Positions 43,134 to 51,784 of a stretch of DNA of 64,000 bases are shown here, in pieces; positions within the stretch are counted from its first letter, which is position 1, and each line of letters starts with the position of its first letter. The position numbers and the translations under genes are program-made. Origin of the DNA: Rufibacter latericius (GTDB lineage Bacteria > Bacteroidota > Bacteroidia > Cytophagales > Hymenobacteraceae); assembly GCF_003721515.1 (NCBI RefSeq), contig NZ_RJJD01000003.1, positions 496,001-560,000 on the forward strand. Reading direction: 5' to 3'. The notes beneath the pieces are model-generated. The model ran no database searches, was not told the DNA's origin, and saw only the letters and a program-made list of their open reading frames with translations.

Positions 43134-43222
43134 GATGTTTATTCAATTAGGAGTACGTATAAACCTTTTTTATTTTAGTAAGTAAAAACCGGCGTAAGCA
43201 AAGCTTCTTGACGTGTAACTCC

Positions 43223-44362
43223 ATGGATCCTAACTACTCTGCAGAAAGCATCAACTCCTATTTTGTAAACCAGGTAAAAGACTACGCCATTTTTGCCACG
43301 GATACAAAGGGTTGTATCGTCGCCTGGAACAAGGGAGCGGAACGGCTGAAAGGGTATACCGAGAAAGAAATCGTTGGCCAGTTTTATGGCATTCTGCACC
43401 CCGATGAGTACCAACGGGCAGGGCATCCGGAGAAAGAAATGAAAGAGGCCTTGGAGAATGGTTCTTATGAGGCCGAAGATTGGCGCAAACGCAAAGACGG
43501 TTCCCTCTTCTGGGCCACCGTCACGCTTACGCCCATTTTTTCTGAAAACGGGCAACATTTAGGATTCACTAAAATCACCGGAGACCTTACCAAACAGAAA
43601 GAACTGCAGCATAAACTTGCCGAACGGCAGCAGGATGCCCTGGAGCACAAGAACATTGAGCTCACCAGAACAAACAAAGACCTGGATAACTTTATTTACA
43701 CAGCCTCCCATGATTTGCGGTCTCCTATCACCAACATAGAGGCGCTAGTGGAGTTCCTGGAAGAAATGCTTAAGGAATCAAACTTCCTGAATGAAGAAAC
43801 CCAGGAAATCCTGAACCGGATCGTGGACTCCATCCATCGGTTTAAACGCACCATTGAAGATTTGTCAGAGATCAGCAAACTGCAGAAAAACACTGGCCAA
43901 GAGGAAACAGAAGAGGTAGTCACCAATATCAAGGATGTGTATGAAGACATAATAGCCGATCTGAACTACCCCAACAAACAAAAGCGCTGCTTTATCCAAA
44001 CCGATTTTCAGGTCCATCAACTCAGGTTCTCCAAGAAAAACTTCAGAAGCATTCTCTACAACCTGCTCAGTAACGCCATCAAATACCAAGCAGCAGACCG
44101 CGAATGTATTATTAGATTCCATACCCGGTTGCAGGAGCCCTTTGTGGTACTTTCCGTCAAAGATAATGGCCTGGGCCTCACAGAGCATCAGCAAAACAAC
44201 CTGTTCACCATGTTCCGGCGCTTCCATGACCACGTAGAAGGCAGCGGTATTGGGCTTTTCATGGTAAAACGCATTCTAGACAATGCGGGCGGTAAAATTG
44301 AGGTAAACAGCAAAGAAGGGGAAGGCACTGAGTTTAAGGTATATCTGCCTGCCGCCATGTAA
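43223..44362 (+). CDS. PAS-domain sensor histidine kinase
   Basis: A 379-residue soluble kinase. A PAS domain (about 10-125; AIFATDTKGCIVAWNKGAE) precedes a coiled segment, the H-box ASHDLRSPITNIE, an N-box NLLSNAIKYQ and G-boxes KDNGLGL and GSGIGLFMVKRI. I start at the ATG 43223; a TTG five codons upstream is possible. A single-domain response regulator starts 53 nt downstream and is the probable phosphate acceptor. Confidence 0.9.
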   Translation: MDPNYSAESINSYFVNQVKDYAIFATDTKGCIVAWNKGAERLKGYTEKEIVGQFYGILHPDEYQRAGHPEKEMKEALENGSYEAEDWRKRKDGSLFWATVTLTPIFSENGQHLGFTKITGDLTKQKELQHKLAERQQDALEHKNIELTRTNKDLDNFIYTASHDLRSPITNIEALVEFLEEMLKESNFLNEETQEILNRIVDSIHRFKRTIEDLSEISKLQKNTGQEETEEVVTNIKDVYEDIIADLNYPNKQKRCFIQTDFQVHQLRFSKKNFRSILYNLLSNAIKYQAADRECIIRFHTRLQEPFVVLSVKDNGLGLTEHQQNNLFTMFRRFHDHVEGSGIGLFMVKRILDNAGGKIEVNSKEGEGTEFKVYLPAAM

Positions 44363-44415
44363 TTACCTTAAACCTTCTACTTATTTATTGGTTATCCTTC
44401 CATTACTTTAAGGCA

Positions 44416-44850
44416 ATGGAACATAGAAACCCCTTAAACACCCACCCCGAAACAACCTCCACACCCATTGAAACCGTCATGGTCATTGACGATGATGCCA
44501 ACTGGGTGTTTATCTCTAAACTTTACCTGAAGAAAGCGGGCATCAAGAACGAAGTAATCACGGCCAAAAACGGCCAGGAAGCCATCAGCAAACTTCAGGA
44601 ACTCACCAGCAACGGAGACCAAAAACTCCCCGACCTGATCTTCGTGGATCTTTGGATGCCGGTCATGGATGGCTTTGAATTACTGGAACAGATCACCCAA
44701 TTAAACCAACTAGACCTGAGCCAAACCAAGGTGTATGTCTGTAGCAGTTCCTTCAACCCGCAGGACAAAGAAAAAGCAAGCCAATTCCCCATTACCGGTT
44801 TCCTGACCAAGCCTTTCAACCAGGAGACTCTTAAAGAGATTTTAGGGTAA
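44416..44850 (+). CDS. Single-domain response regulator (CheY/Rcp1-like)
   Basis: A 144-residue receiver domain with no output domain. The acidic pair is in VIDDDANW, the phospho-acceptor Asp in IFVDLWMPVMDG, the switch Ser in CSSSF and the Lys in LTKPF. Such Rcp1-like regulators work with PAS or phytochrome-like kinases; the partner here is the kinase 53 nt upstream. The stop lies in a module-like segment (44840-44873), and a strong terminator follows. Confidence 0.9.
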   Translation: MEHRNPLNTHPETTSTPIETVMVIDDDANWVFISKLYLKKAGIKNEVITAKNGQEAISKLQELTSNGDQKLPDLIFVDLWMPVMDGFELLEQITQLNQLDLSQTKVYVCSSSFNPQDKEKASQFPITGFLTKPFNQETLKEILG

Positions 44851-44869
44851 ATTCTCGAAAACACCTATA

Positions 44870-44911
44870 AAACAGAAATGGGCAATCTCTGGTGGTTGCC
44901 CATTTCTGTTT
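44870..44911 (+). terminator. Bidirectional terminator between response regulator and rarA
   Basis: A perfect 16-bp stem (arms 44870-44885 and 44896-44911; AAACAGAAATGGGCAA) with a 10-nt loop, between convergent genes. Confidence 0.8.
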
Positions 44912-44948
44912 CCCCTGCTGAAAAGGCATCCGTTAGCGGAATGCCCTT

Positions 44949-46223
44949 CTAATACCTATACCACTCGCCCCACTGGTTGCGCAGGTTCTTGCGCATCTCG
45001 TTCTCCCGAGCGTTGTTGCCGGGGTTGAAGAATATGGTGCCTTTCAGTTCATCGGGCAGGAAATCCTGGGGCACGAAGTTGCCTGCGTAATCGTGGGCGT
45101 ACTTGTACTCGTTTCCGTAGCCTATTTCCTTCATGAGTTTGGTGGGCGCATTGCGCAAATGCAACGGCACCGGCGGACTTCCCTGCTCCCGCACGTAAGC
45201 CCGAGCCGTTCTGATCGCTTTGTACGCTGCATTGCTTTTGGGCGAAGTGGCCAGGTAAATGGCGCATTGAGACAGAATAATATCGCACTCGGGGTACCCG
45301 ATCACCGTCACTGCCTGGAAGCACTCGTTGGCCATGATCATGGCCGTAGGATTGGCGTTCCCGATGTCCTCTGACGCCATAATGAGCATGCGCCGGGCAA
45401 TGAACTTAGGATCCTCGCCGCCTTCAATCATACGCGCCAGCCAGTACACCGTGGCATTGGGGTCTGAGCCCCGCATGGATTTGATAAACGCTGAGATAAT
45501 GTCATAGTGCGCCTCGCCGCCTTTGTCATACAAAGCCAAATTCTGCTGGGCAATCTGCTTCACCATATCATTGGTGATGACCAGTTTCTCCTGCTTTCCG
45601 CTGCCGTCAATCACAATCTCCAGCAAGTTGAGCAACTTGCGGGCATCACCGCCTGAAATGGTGAGCAGCGCCTCGTATTCCTGCACTTCAATGTCCTGGT
45701 TCTTCAGGATTTCGTCTTCGGTGAGGGCTTTTTGCACCAGTTCCACCAGTTCCTCTTTCTCCAGCGACTTCAGGATGTACACCTGGCAACGGGAAAGCAA
45801 CGCCGGAATTACTTCAAACGAAGGGTTCTCGGTGGTAGCCCCAATCAGCGTCACGGTGCCTTTTTCCACCGCGCCTAACAAAGCATCCTGTTGCGATTTA
45901 TTGAACCGATGGATCTCGTCAATGAACAACACCGTGCCTTGGCGTTTACGGGCCTGGTCAATCACATCCCGGATGTCTTTCACGCCCGCATTGATCGCAC
46001 TCATGGCTACGAACGGCACTTTCAACTGGCCCGCAATGATCCCGGCCAGGGTAGTTTTACCCACGCCCGGCGGCCCCCAGAAAATCATGGAAGGTACCAT
46101 GCCAGCTTCAATGTAACGGCGGAGTACGCCTTTGGGGCCAACCAGGTGTTTTTGGCCGGCATATTGGTCCAGGTTGTGCGGGCGCATGCGCTCCGGCAAA
46201 GGGGCTTTGGTGGTTTGGAACAT
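44949..46223 (-). CDS. rarA: Replication-associated recombination protein A (RarA/MgsA/WRNIP1)
   Basis: A 424-residue AAA+ ATPase acting at stalled forks. Walker A GPPGVGKT is at residues 50-57, Walker B in VLFIDEIHRFNKSQQD, and sensor 1 in IGATTENPSFE. The C-terminal MgsA domain contains SMRGSDPNATVYWLARM and the NAPTKLMKEIGYG segment. Length and motifs are full. A module copy (46297-46335) lies 74 nt upstream of the ATG. Confidence 0.95.
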   Translation of the reverse strand: MFQTTKAPLPERMRPHNLDQYAGQKHLVGPKGVLRRYIEAGMVPSMIFWGPPGVGKTTLAGIIAGQLKVPFVAMSAINAGVKDIRDVIDQARKRQGTVLFIDEIHRFNKSQQDALLGAVEKGTVTLIGATTENPSFEVIPALLSRCQVYILKSLEKEELVELVQKALTEDEILKNQDIEVQEYEALLTISGGDARKLLNLLEIVIDGSGKQEKLVITNDMVKQIAQQNLALYDKGGEAHYDIISAFIKSMRGSDPNATVYWLARMIEGGEDPKFIARRMLIMASEDIGNANPTAMIMANECFQAVTVIGYPECDIILSQCAIYLATSPKSNAAYKAIRTARAYVREQGSPPVPLHLRNAPTKLMKEIGYGNEYKYAHDYAGNFVPQDFLPDELKGTIFFNPGNNARENEMRKNLRNQWGEWYRY

Positions 46224-46296
46224 GGGAAGCGGTTTCTGGTGTACCTCTCGGGATTAAGCCGAAGGAAACAAAAGGCAATTTACTTTCTTTCTCCCA

Positions 46297-46335
46297 CTGT
46301 TTTGGGACAGATTTTCAGAAATACCCCTAAAAACA
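46297..46335. repeat. Dispersed quasi-palindromic module upstream of rarA
   Basis: CTGTTTTGGGACAGATTTTC then AGAAATACCCCTAAAAACA. GTTTTgGGg and CCCCTAAAAAC pair. It lies between divergent rarA and the + strand gene at 46465. Confidence 0.5.
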
Positions 46336-46464
46336 CGTGACGGATAGTTGCCTTGGAGAAAGCGTTTTTAAGATGGAGCAGGTCCAGGCAATTCCGCTTA
46401 ACCTGGTTTGCAGACCTGCGTATGCGTTGGAAAGGCCTTTCTGCTCACCAAAACCTAACATAAG

Positions 46465-46890
46465 ATGGAAACTTCAACAGCCGGGCGCACCCTCCTGAAG
46501 GCCGTGGCCGCTTTTACCACCGTGGGTGGTTTTCTGATGGACTGGAACAAAACCCACCTGTTCAACCCCGCCTGGACACCCCACGCCCGGTTCCATGACG
46601 CCATGACCATCTTGAACGGAACGCTCCTGGGGGCAAGCAGCCTGTACCTGCTCCAAAAGAAAGACGGGGACCAAGAGGCAAACCTGAAGGCTGGGGCGCT
46701 GCTGCCGGCCATTTTTTACCTGGCTCAGGCGGGCAGTTTCACCTTCCCGGGTGCCAAAGGCATGGACGCAGAATTCCCCGAGAAAATCCCCAGCGTGGGA
46801 AGGCTCCGGCTAAACGAAGGTCCGTTTTCCCTGGTGATGCTGGCGGCTTTGGGTGCGGGTTACCTTTTAGCGAGACAAGACACAAAGTAG
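46465..46890 (+). CDS. Small membrane protein, possibly DUF6640-like
   Basis: A 141-residue protein with four predicted membrane helices (near residues 10-28, 45-62, 76-92 and 118-135). The conserved-looking segment DWNKTHLFNPAWTPHARFHD resembles a family I recall as DUF6640; I am not certain of the assignment. No function is known. It is alone on the + strand between divergent rarA and convergent genes. Confidence 0.6.
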   Translation: METSTAGRTLLKAVAAFTTVGGFLMDWNKTHLFNPAWTPHARFHDAMTILNGTLLGASSLYLLQKKDGDQEANLKAGALLPAIFYLAQAGSFTFPGAKGMDAEFPEKIPSVGRLRLNEGPFSLVMLAALGAGYLLARQDTK

Positions 46891-46899
46891 CTTTCCGTC

Positions 46900-46940
46900 C
46901 TGCTTCGGGGCTGTTTTTGAGAAAACACCCTTAAAACCAG
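46900..46940. repeat. Dispersed quasi-palindromic module after the small membrane protein
   Basis: CTGCTTCGGGGCTGTTTTTG then AGAAAACACCCTTAAAACCAG. CTGcTT and AAaCCAG continue the arms outward. It starts 10 nt after the stop. Confidence 0.6.
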
Positions 46941-47099
46941 CTAGCTCTTTTTGCCCGTTCTTCACTTTCTGTAAGGCGATTTGCCTTAAACCTCGGATGT
47001 AATTTTTGAGACGGAGATGCAAAGCGTGGATCATCCCCCTACCCCCTTCAAAGGGGACCATCCGAATAGCAAATCAAACGCGTTTTCTTATTCATTCAC

Positions 47100-48509
47100 T
47101 TACCCCAAGGTAGACGGACAAACAAAGGAGGTTCTGGGAACATCGGTTTCCGCGAGGGCTTTGAAGCCTCCGGCTACGTCTACCAGGTTGTTGTACCCGC
47201 GGGCTTTCAGGATAGAGGCCGCTACCATGGAGCGGTAACCGCCGGCGCAGTGCAGGTACACCGTTCCTTCTTTCGGGATTTCAGGTAAGTGTTCGTTTAG
47301 GGCACTTAAAGGAACGTTAAGGGCACCTTCTACATGCTCCGCGCTGTATTCACTTGGTTTCCGGACGTCAATAACTACGGGGGTTTCCTCTTTCAGGCGT
47401 TGGGCAAATTCCTGGGCAGAGATGGAGAGCAAAGTATCGGTTTCCCGGCCAGCGGCTTTCCAGGCATCCAGCCCGTTTTGTAGGTAACCCAGAGTGTGGT
47501 CATAGCCCACCCGGGCCAGGCGGGTCACTACTTCCTCTTCGCGGCCAGCGTCGGACAGGAATACCAGGGGCTGTTGGATGTCGGGGATGAGTTCGCCTAC
47601 CCAGGGGGCAAAGCTGCCGTCCAGTCCGATGTTGATGGAGTTAGGAATGTGCCCGGCGGAGAAATCGGCGGCTTTACGGGTATCCAGCACCAGAGCTCCA
47701 GTCTCGTTTACCACCGCCTCGAAGGCTTCTGGGGAAAGGGCTTGCAGGCCTTGGCTCAGCACGTTTTCAATATTGGCGTAGCCTTGCTTGTTCAGTTGCA
47801 CATTCAGGGGGAAATAGCCCGGAGGAGGCAACAATCCGTCTGTTACCTCTTTCACGAACTCGGCTTCGGTCATATCGGCCCGGAGGGCATAGTTCGTTTT
47901 CTTCTGGTTTCCTAAAGTATCGAAAGTCTCCTTGCTCATGTTCTTGCCGCAGGCGCTTCCGGCCCCGTGGGCGGGGTACACCAACACATCATCGGCTAGG
48001 GGCATGATCTTGGTGCGGAGCGAATGGAACAGGATTCCGGCCAGTTGTTCCTGGTTCAGGTCTGACTTGGCGGCCAGGTCTGGGCGGCCCACATCGCCTA
48101 TGAACAGGGTGTCGCCGGTGAAAAGCGCGTAATCTTTGCCATTCTCGTCTTTGAGCAGATACGTCACTGATTCCAGGGTGTGGCCCGGCGTGTGGAGCAC
48201 CTGAAGGGTGACCCCGCCCACCGTCAGCACTTCACCGTCCTGGGCCAGATACGCCTCAAACGTAGGCTGGGCCGCGGCTCCGTACACAATGGTAGCTCCG
48301 GTAGCCTGCGCCAAATCCACGTGCCCTGACACGAAATCGGCGTGGAAGTGGGTTTCCAGCACGTATTTGATGGTAGCCTGGTCTTTCTGGGCTTTCAGCA
48401 GATACGGCTTTATCTCGCGCAGCGGATCAATGATGGCAGCTTCTCCGTTGCTCTCAATGTAATACGCTCCCTGGGCCAGGCACCCGGTATAGATCTGTTC
48501 TACTTTCAT
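47100..48509 (-). CDS. MBL-fold hydrolase with two rhodanese domains (persulfide dioxygenase-like)
   Basis: A 469-residue protein. The metallo-beta-lactamase domain (1-250) has THFHADFVSGH (His54, His56, Asp58, His63) as in ETHE1-type persulfide dioxygenases. Two rhodanese domains follow; the second has an active-site Cys (LHCAGGYRS), while the first reads FLSDAGREEE and lacks it. This predicts glutathione- or thiol-persulfide oxidation to sulfite plus sulfur transfer. The TauE-type exporter gene 90 nt upstream could export the sulfite. I start at the ATG 48507-48509. Confidence 0.9.
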   Translation of the reverse strand: MKVEQIYTGCLAQGAYYIESNGEAAIIDPLREIKPYLLKAQKDQATIKYVLETHFHADFVSGHVDLAQATGATIVYGAAAQPTFEAYLAQDGEVLTVGGVTLQVLHTPGHTLESVTYLLKDENGKDYALFTGDTLFIGDVGRPDLAAKSDLNQEQLAGILFHSLRTKIMPLADDVLVYPAHGAGSACGKNMSKETFDTLGNQKKTNYALRADMTEAEFVKEVTDGLLPPPGYFPLNVQLNKQGYANIENVLSQGLQALSPEAFEAVVNETGALVLDTRKAADFSAGHIPNSINIGLDGSFAPWVGELIPDIQQPLVFLSDAGREEEVVTRLARVGYDHTLGYLQNGLDAWKAAGRETDTLLSISAQEFAQRLKEETPVVIDVRKPSEYSAEHVEGALNVPLSALNEHLPEIPKEGTVYLHCAGGYRSMVAASILKARGYNNLVDVAGGFKALAETDVPRTSFVCPSTLG

Positions 48510-48599
48510 ATTCTTTACGCTTGACTTCTCAAAATTAAACGTTTCTGGCAAATCGGACTTTAAACCCCTTTGTTTCCAGCATTAGCTACCGCCTGCGTT

Positions 48600-49391
48600 T
48601 TAAGGCTGAATTTCTTTTAACAGGATGAAAACGCCCATGCACAGCACAAACCACCCGAAGCCTTTTTTCAAGGCTTTGCTGTTGATTTTATGGGCATACG
48701 CCGCTCCCGCCCAAATACCCACGCCAGACAGCCCCGAAAACGTGAGCAGGAAACCCCAGTCAATGGAGTAATGGAACATATCGCCCAGGAACCCTACAAG
48801 AGAATTCCCTGCGATGAGTACCAAAGACGTGCCAACTGCTGTTTTCATGTCCAGGCGCAGCAAAAGGACCAGGGCGGGGATAATAAGGAAACCACCGCCC
48901 GCCCCCACCAACCCGGAGATGAGGCCTACCAAAACAGCCTGACTACATACGAGCAAATAATGGGGTCGTTTAGGATTCTGGAATTGGATTGGATGGCCTC
49001 GGTCCTGAATCATGCGGCAGGCTGCGCCCACCATAAGAAAGGCAAACAGCACCATCACAAATTCCTCTTTGGTCACCTTCAGCTTTCCCAGTTCAAACAA
49101 GTGATGAGGCAAAGCCGGCATCAGGTACAGCCGAGTCAGGTAAATGGTGAGCACCGAGGGAACCCCGAACATCACCAGGGTGGGCCCGTGCACCAGGCCT
49201 TTCCGGAGGAACCGCATGCCCCCAATAGAGCTGGTGGCGCCCACCACAAACAAGGAATAAGACGTGGCGATAACCGGATTCAGACCGATGAGGTACACCA
49301 GAATGGGAACGGTTAAAATAGAGCCTCCGCTGCCGGTAAGCCCTAGGGTACCTCCTATCAATACTGCGGCCAGGTAGCCTACTATTTCCAT
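48600..49391 (-). CDS. TauE/SafE family sulfite exporter-like permease
   Basis: A 263-residue membrane protein with about seven or eight helices. It has the TauE half-repeat glycine motifs (LGLTGSGGSIL near residue 20 and GLVGAGGGFLIIP near residue 160). The family exports sulfite or related organosulfur anions. It precedes the persulfide dioxygenase-like gene on the same strand with a 90-nt gap, forming a sulfur module: oxidation inside, sulfite export out. The substrate is inferred from that context. Confidence 0.88.
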   Translation of the reverse strand: MEIVGYLAAVLIGGTLGLTGSGGSILTVPILVYLIGLNPVIATSYSLFVVGATSSIGGMRFLRKGLVHGPTLVMFGVPSVLTIYLTRLYLMPALPHHLFELGKLKVTKEEFVMVLFAFLMVGAACRMIQDRGHPIQFQNPKRPHYLLVCSQAVLVGLISGLVGAGGGFLIIPALVLLLRLDMKTAVGTSLVLIAGNSLVGFLGDMFHYSIDWGFLLTFSGLSGVGIWAGAAYAHKINSKALKKGFGWFVLCMGVFILLKEIQP

Positions 49392-49460
49392 GTTTCGTTT
49401 TTTGCTTCGGCAAAGGTAGAAGATACTTTGACCTGACCCAGAAACTAAATTAATGGAAAC

Positions 49461-49496
49461 GTTTAAAGGCCGTTTTCAGGAAAAGAAGCCTAAAAG
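49461..49496. repeat. Dispersed quasi-palindromic module between tauE-like gene and 49599
   Basis: GTTTAAAGGCCGTTTTCAG then GAAAAGAAGCCTAAAAG. It lies in a divergent promoter region, 70 nt from the tauE-like start and about 100 nt from the ATG at 49599, so it is not a terminator of either. Confidence 0.55.
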
Positions 49497-49598
49497 AAAA
49501 GAAAGCTCTGAACCGGTATGCCCCCAGTGTGAAGCTTCTTGCCTTGTCAGAGACAAAATAATCTCTTTATATTAGGCCATCACTTGATCAATCTCGCC

Positions 49599-50339
49599 AT
49601 GCTGCTGCTAAACCTGTTTCTGCCGGTGGTTCTTTCCATCGCCTCTTTTCTCAACCCTAACCCACCGGCCCTTACCGGACAGGAGGTTCTGAAGAAGATG
49701 CACGCCAAGTACCAAGGCAAGTTTGATCCTTACTTCACCTTTGACCAAACGGCAGTCAGCTACAAAAGCCCTACTGATTCTTCTTCCCAGGTGTGGCACG
49801 AGGCCATTGCTTTCCCGGGCAAACTGGTGATCAAGTTTGGGGAGTTTGAGAAAGGGAATGGCGCTCTATTTGCCCAGGACAGCCAGTACGTGTTCAAAGA
49901 CAATGTCCTGCAAAACCGTAGCCGGAGGGTACATGAGGTTTTGGTTTTGGGGTTTGATGTGTACCACCAGCCAGTGGAACGCACCATCGGCCAAATGCAG
50001 GAAGCGGGTATTGACCTATCCAAAGCCTTCTCCACCACCTGGCAGGGCCGAAAAGTGTACGTGGTAGGCGTGAGTTCCCTGGACGAGAAAGCCAGCCACT
50101 TTATCATTGACCAGGAGAAGCTTTGGGTACTGCAAACGGTTAGGCAAACCGGCGAGCGACGTAACACCGTGGAGTTGAAAGGCTACCAAAACGTGCAAGG
50201 CAACTGGATCGCTACGGACCTGACCTTTTACCTGAACGGGGCCAAGACCCTGCACGAAGTATATTACAACATGCGTTTCCCTAAAACACTCCCTGACCAT
50301 CTGTTTACCGTGGCCGGGTTTCCGGCGGCCCGCTGGTAA
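49599..50339 (+). CDS. Exported LolA-like/outer-membrane lipoprotein-sorting-like protein
   Basis: A 246-residue protein with a signal peptide (LLLNLFLPVVLSIASF). A beta-rich body begins with the segment LKKMHAKYQGKF common to Bacteroidota proteins with LolA-like folds. The alternation of strands (KLVIKFGEFEKG, YVFKDNVLQNRS, FIIDQEKLWVLQT) supports a half-barrel. The specific family (perhaps DUF6503-like) is uncertain and no function is claimed. I start at ATG 49599 because it opens the signal peptide; a TTG at 49539 is in frame. Confidence 0.65.
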   Translation: MLLLNLFLPVVLSIASFLNPNPPALTGQEVLKKMHAKYQGKFDPYFTFDQTAVSYKSPTDSSSQVWHEAIAFPGKLVIKFGEFEKGNGALFAQDSQYVFKDNVLQNRSRRVHEVLVLGFDVYHQPVERTIGQMQEAGIDLSKAFSTTWQGRKVYVVGVSSLDEKASHFIIDQEKLWVLQTVRQTGERRNTVELKGYQNVQGNWIATDLTFYLNGAKTLHEVYYNMRFPKTLPDHLFTVAGFPAARW

Positions 50340-50343
50340 GCTC

Positions 50344-50380
50344 CTTTCAGCCTTCTTTCAGAAAAAGAGGCAGAAAACAG
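50344..50380. repeat. Dispersed quasi-palindromic module before the YdeI-like gene
   Basis: CTTTCAGCCTTCTTTCAG then AAAAAGAGGCAGAAAACAG. GCCT and AGGC pair, with the GG/CC polarity swapped relative to most copies. It ends 42 nt before the ATG at 50423. Confidence 0.4.
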
Positions 50381-50422
50381 AATTGTTTCTTAGTTTCGGC
50401 AAACGAACCACCGCACCCTTCC

Positions 50423-51022
50423 ATGGCTACTTCAAAATTGACCTCAGAACAGAGCGAGCAGAAAATAGACGCCTTCTTTACCGATGCCCCGGCCTTTGCC
50501 AAACCTATCTGTGAGAAAATAAGAATAGCCATTGCCACCGCTGACCCAGCCCTGAAACCTACCTGGAAATGGAATACGCCGGTGTACGAGAAAGCCGGCC
50601 CGGGCATGGTTTGCGCCATGAGTGCGCACAAACAGCATGTGAACCTGGCTTTTTTCCAGGGCGCTTTGCTGCAAGACCCCCACAACTTATTTTCTGGTCA
50701 GGATGCCAAAGGTATGCGTACCATCCGGTTCACCGATGTCTCGCAGGTAAATGAACCCATCTTGGTAGAATACGTGCGGGCTGCGGCCCAACTGAAGGCC
50801 GGCACCGCCGCCAAAACCACAGAGCGCAGTGTCATTGAAATCCCCGAAGACCTGAAACAGGCTTTAGCCGAGGCCCAGCAACTGGAGAAATTTGAGGGGA
50901 TGGCCTATACCCACCGGAAAGAGTACGTCCGCTGGGTGACGGAAGCCAAGCGCACCGAAACCAGAGACAGCCGCATCCTGAAAACGGTTGAGCGAATCAC
51001 AGAGGGCAAGAAGTTCAGTTAA
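50423..51022 (+). CDS. YdeI/DUF1801 family protein
   Basis: A 199-residue cytoplasmic protein. The N-terminal half is a DUF1801/YdhG-like domain (core KPTWKWNTPVYE, VNLAFFQGALL). The C-terminal part carries the OmdA/YdeI-like helix (IPEDLKQALAEA ... HRKEYVRWVTEAKR ... ILKTVERI). The family is widespread and its biochemical role is not established. Its last 8 nt overlap the end of the convergent NAD(P)H oxidoreductase gene. Confidence 0.85.
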   Translation: MATSKLTSEQSEQKIDAFFTDAPAFAKPICEKIRIAIATADPALKPTWKWNTPVYEKAGPGMVCAMSAHKQHVNLAFFQGALLQDPHNLFSGQDAKGMRTIRFTDVSQVNEPILVEYVRAAAQLKAGTAAKTTERSVIEIPEDLKQALAEAQQLEKFEGMAYTHRKEYVRWVTEAKRTETRDSRILKTVERITEGKKFS

Positions 51023-51551
51023 TTCCGTTCAGCGTATCCTGTATCTCCCGCAGAAACTCCCGGATATCGCCCGGGTGACTTATATCGGTTTCCACTTCTT
51101 CGGTGGACGCATACAGGGTTCGCCCGAATTTCATGTTGAGGTACTTGGCGGTAAGTTTGAAAGGCATCTCAAACCCATCGGGCAGTTCAGAGTCGGCACC
51201 CACGGCAATCAGGAAAACGGTTTTCCCTTTTAACTGCCGGCCCACGGGTTTCTGCACGGTGACCACATCGGTGAGACGGTCAAAGAACGTCTTCAGTAAT
51301 CCGCTCATGGCGTACCAGTACACGGGCGTGGCAAATACTACCACGGAGTGCTGCACCACTAAATCCATCACCCGCTTAAAGTCATCCTTCCCCGGATAAT
51401 CATTCTCGTACCGATAAGGCCAGATATGGTGGTCCAGCAGGTCTACCAATTGATGGGGAGTTTCCTGGAAAACCTTCTGAACGAAAAGCCGGGTATTGCT
51501 TTCCTTACGGGCGCTGGCCAACAGAACAAGCGGAGCGGAGGAAGTAACCAT
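51015..51551 (-). CDS. NAD(P)H-dependent FMN oxidoreductase (flavodoxin-like)
   Basis: A 178-residue flavodoxin-fold protein. The FMN phosphate loop is SARKESNTR (residues 13-21), and the conserved ATPVYWYAMSGLLKTFFDR segment contacts the flavin. The family reduces quinones, azo dyes or free FMN with NAD(P)H. It is a single gene, convergent with the YdeI-like gene by an 8-nt overlap. The substrate is unknown. Confidence 0.88.
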   Translation of the reverse strand: MVTSSAPLVLLASARKESNTRLFVQKVFQETPHQLVDLLDHHIWPYRYENDYPGKDDFKRVMDLVVQHSVVVFATPVYWYAMSGLLKTFFDRLTDVVTVQKPVGRQLKGKTVFLIAVGADSELPDGFEMPFKLTAKYLNMKFGRTLYASTEEVETDISHPGDIREFLREIQDTLNGIN

Positions 51552-51784
51552 GTCCGGATTAGTTTAGATATCCTTTAAAGTTACGCATAAAACGCCCCTT
51601 TCCTTCTCAGGTTCTTTCTCCCTTCAAGCCGAATTAAAGAAAACAGGCATAAAACGCACATTTTACCTGCCTGTATTCCGTCTCCTTTTAAGGGGTAGTA
51701 ATATGTGTCATTGAGTGGAATATTCTCAGCAAGGCCTATTAACTAACCACTGAAATCTAGGAACGGACAACTGGCATCTATCCT

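Noticed and set aside
46465-46890. Assignment of the small membrane protein to a named enzyme family
   Set aside because: Only a vague recollection of a DUF; no catalytic motif is visible.
47028-47065. C-rich segment CCCCTACCCCCTTC before the MBL/rhodanese gene end
   Set aside because: It looks like a short imperfect hairpin, but no second copy or clear terminator features are present.
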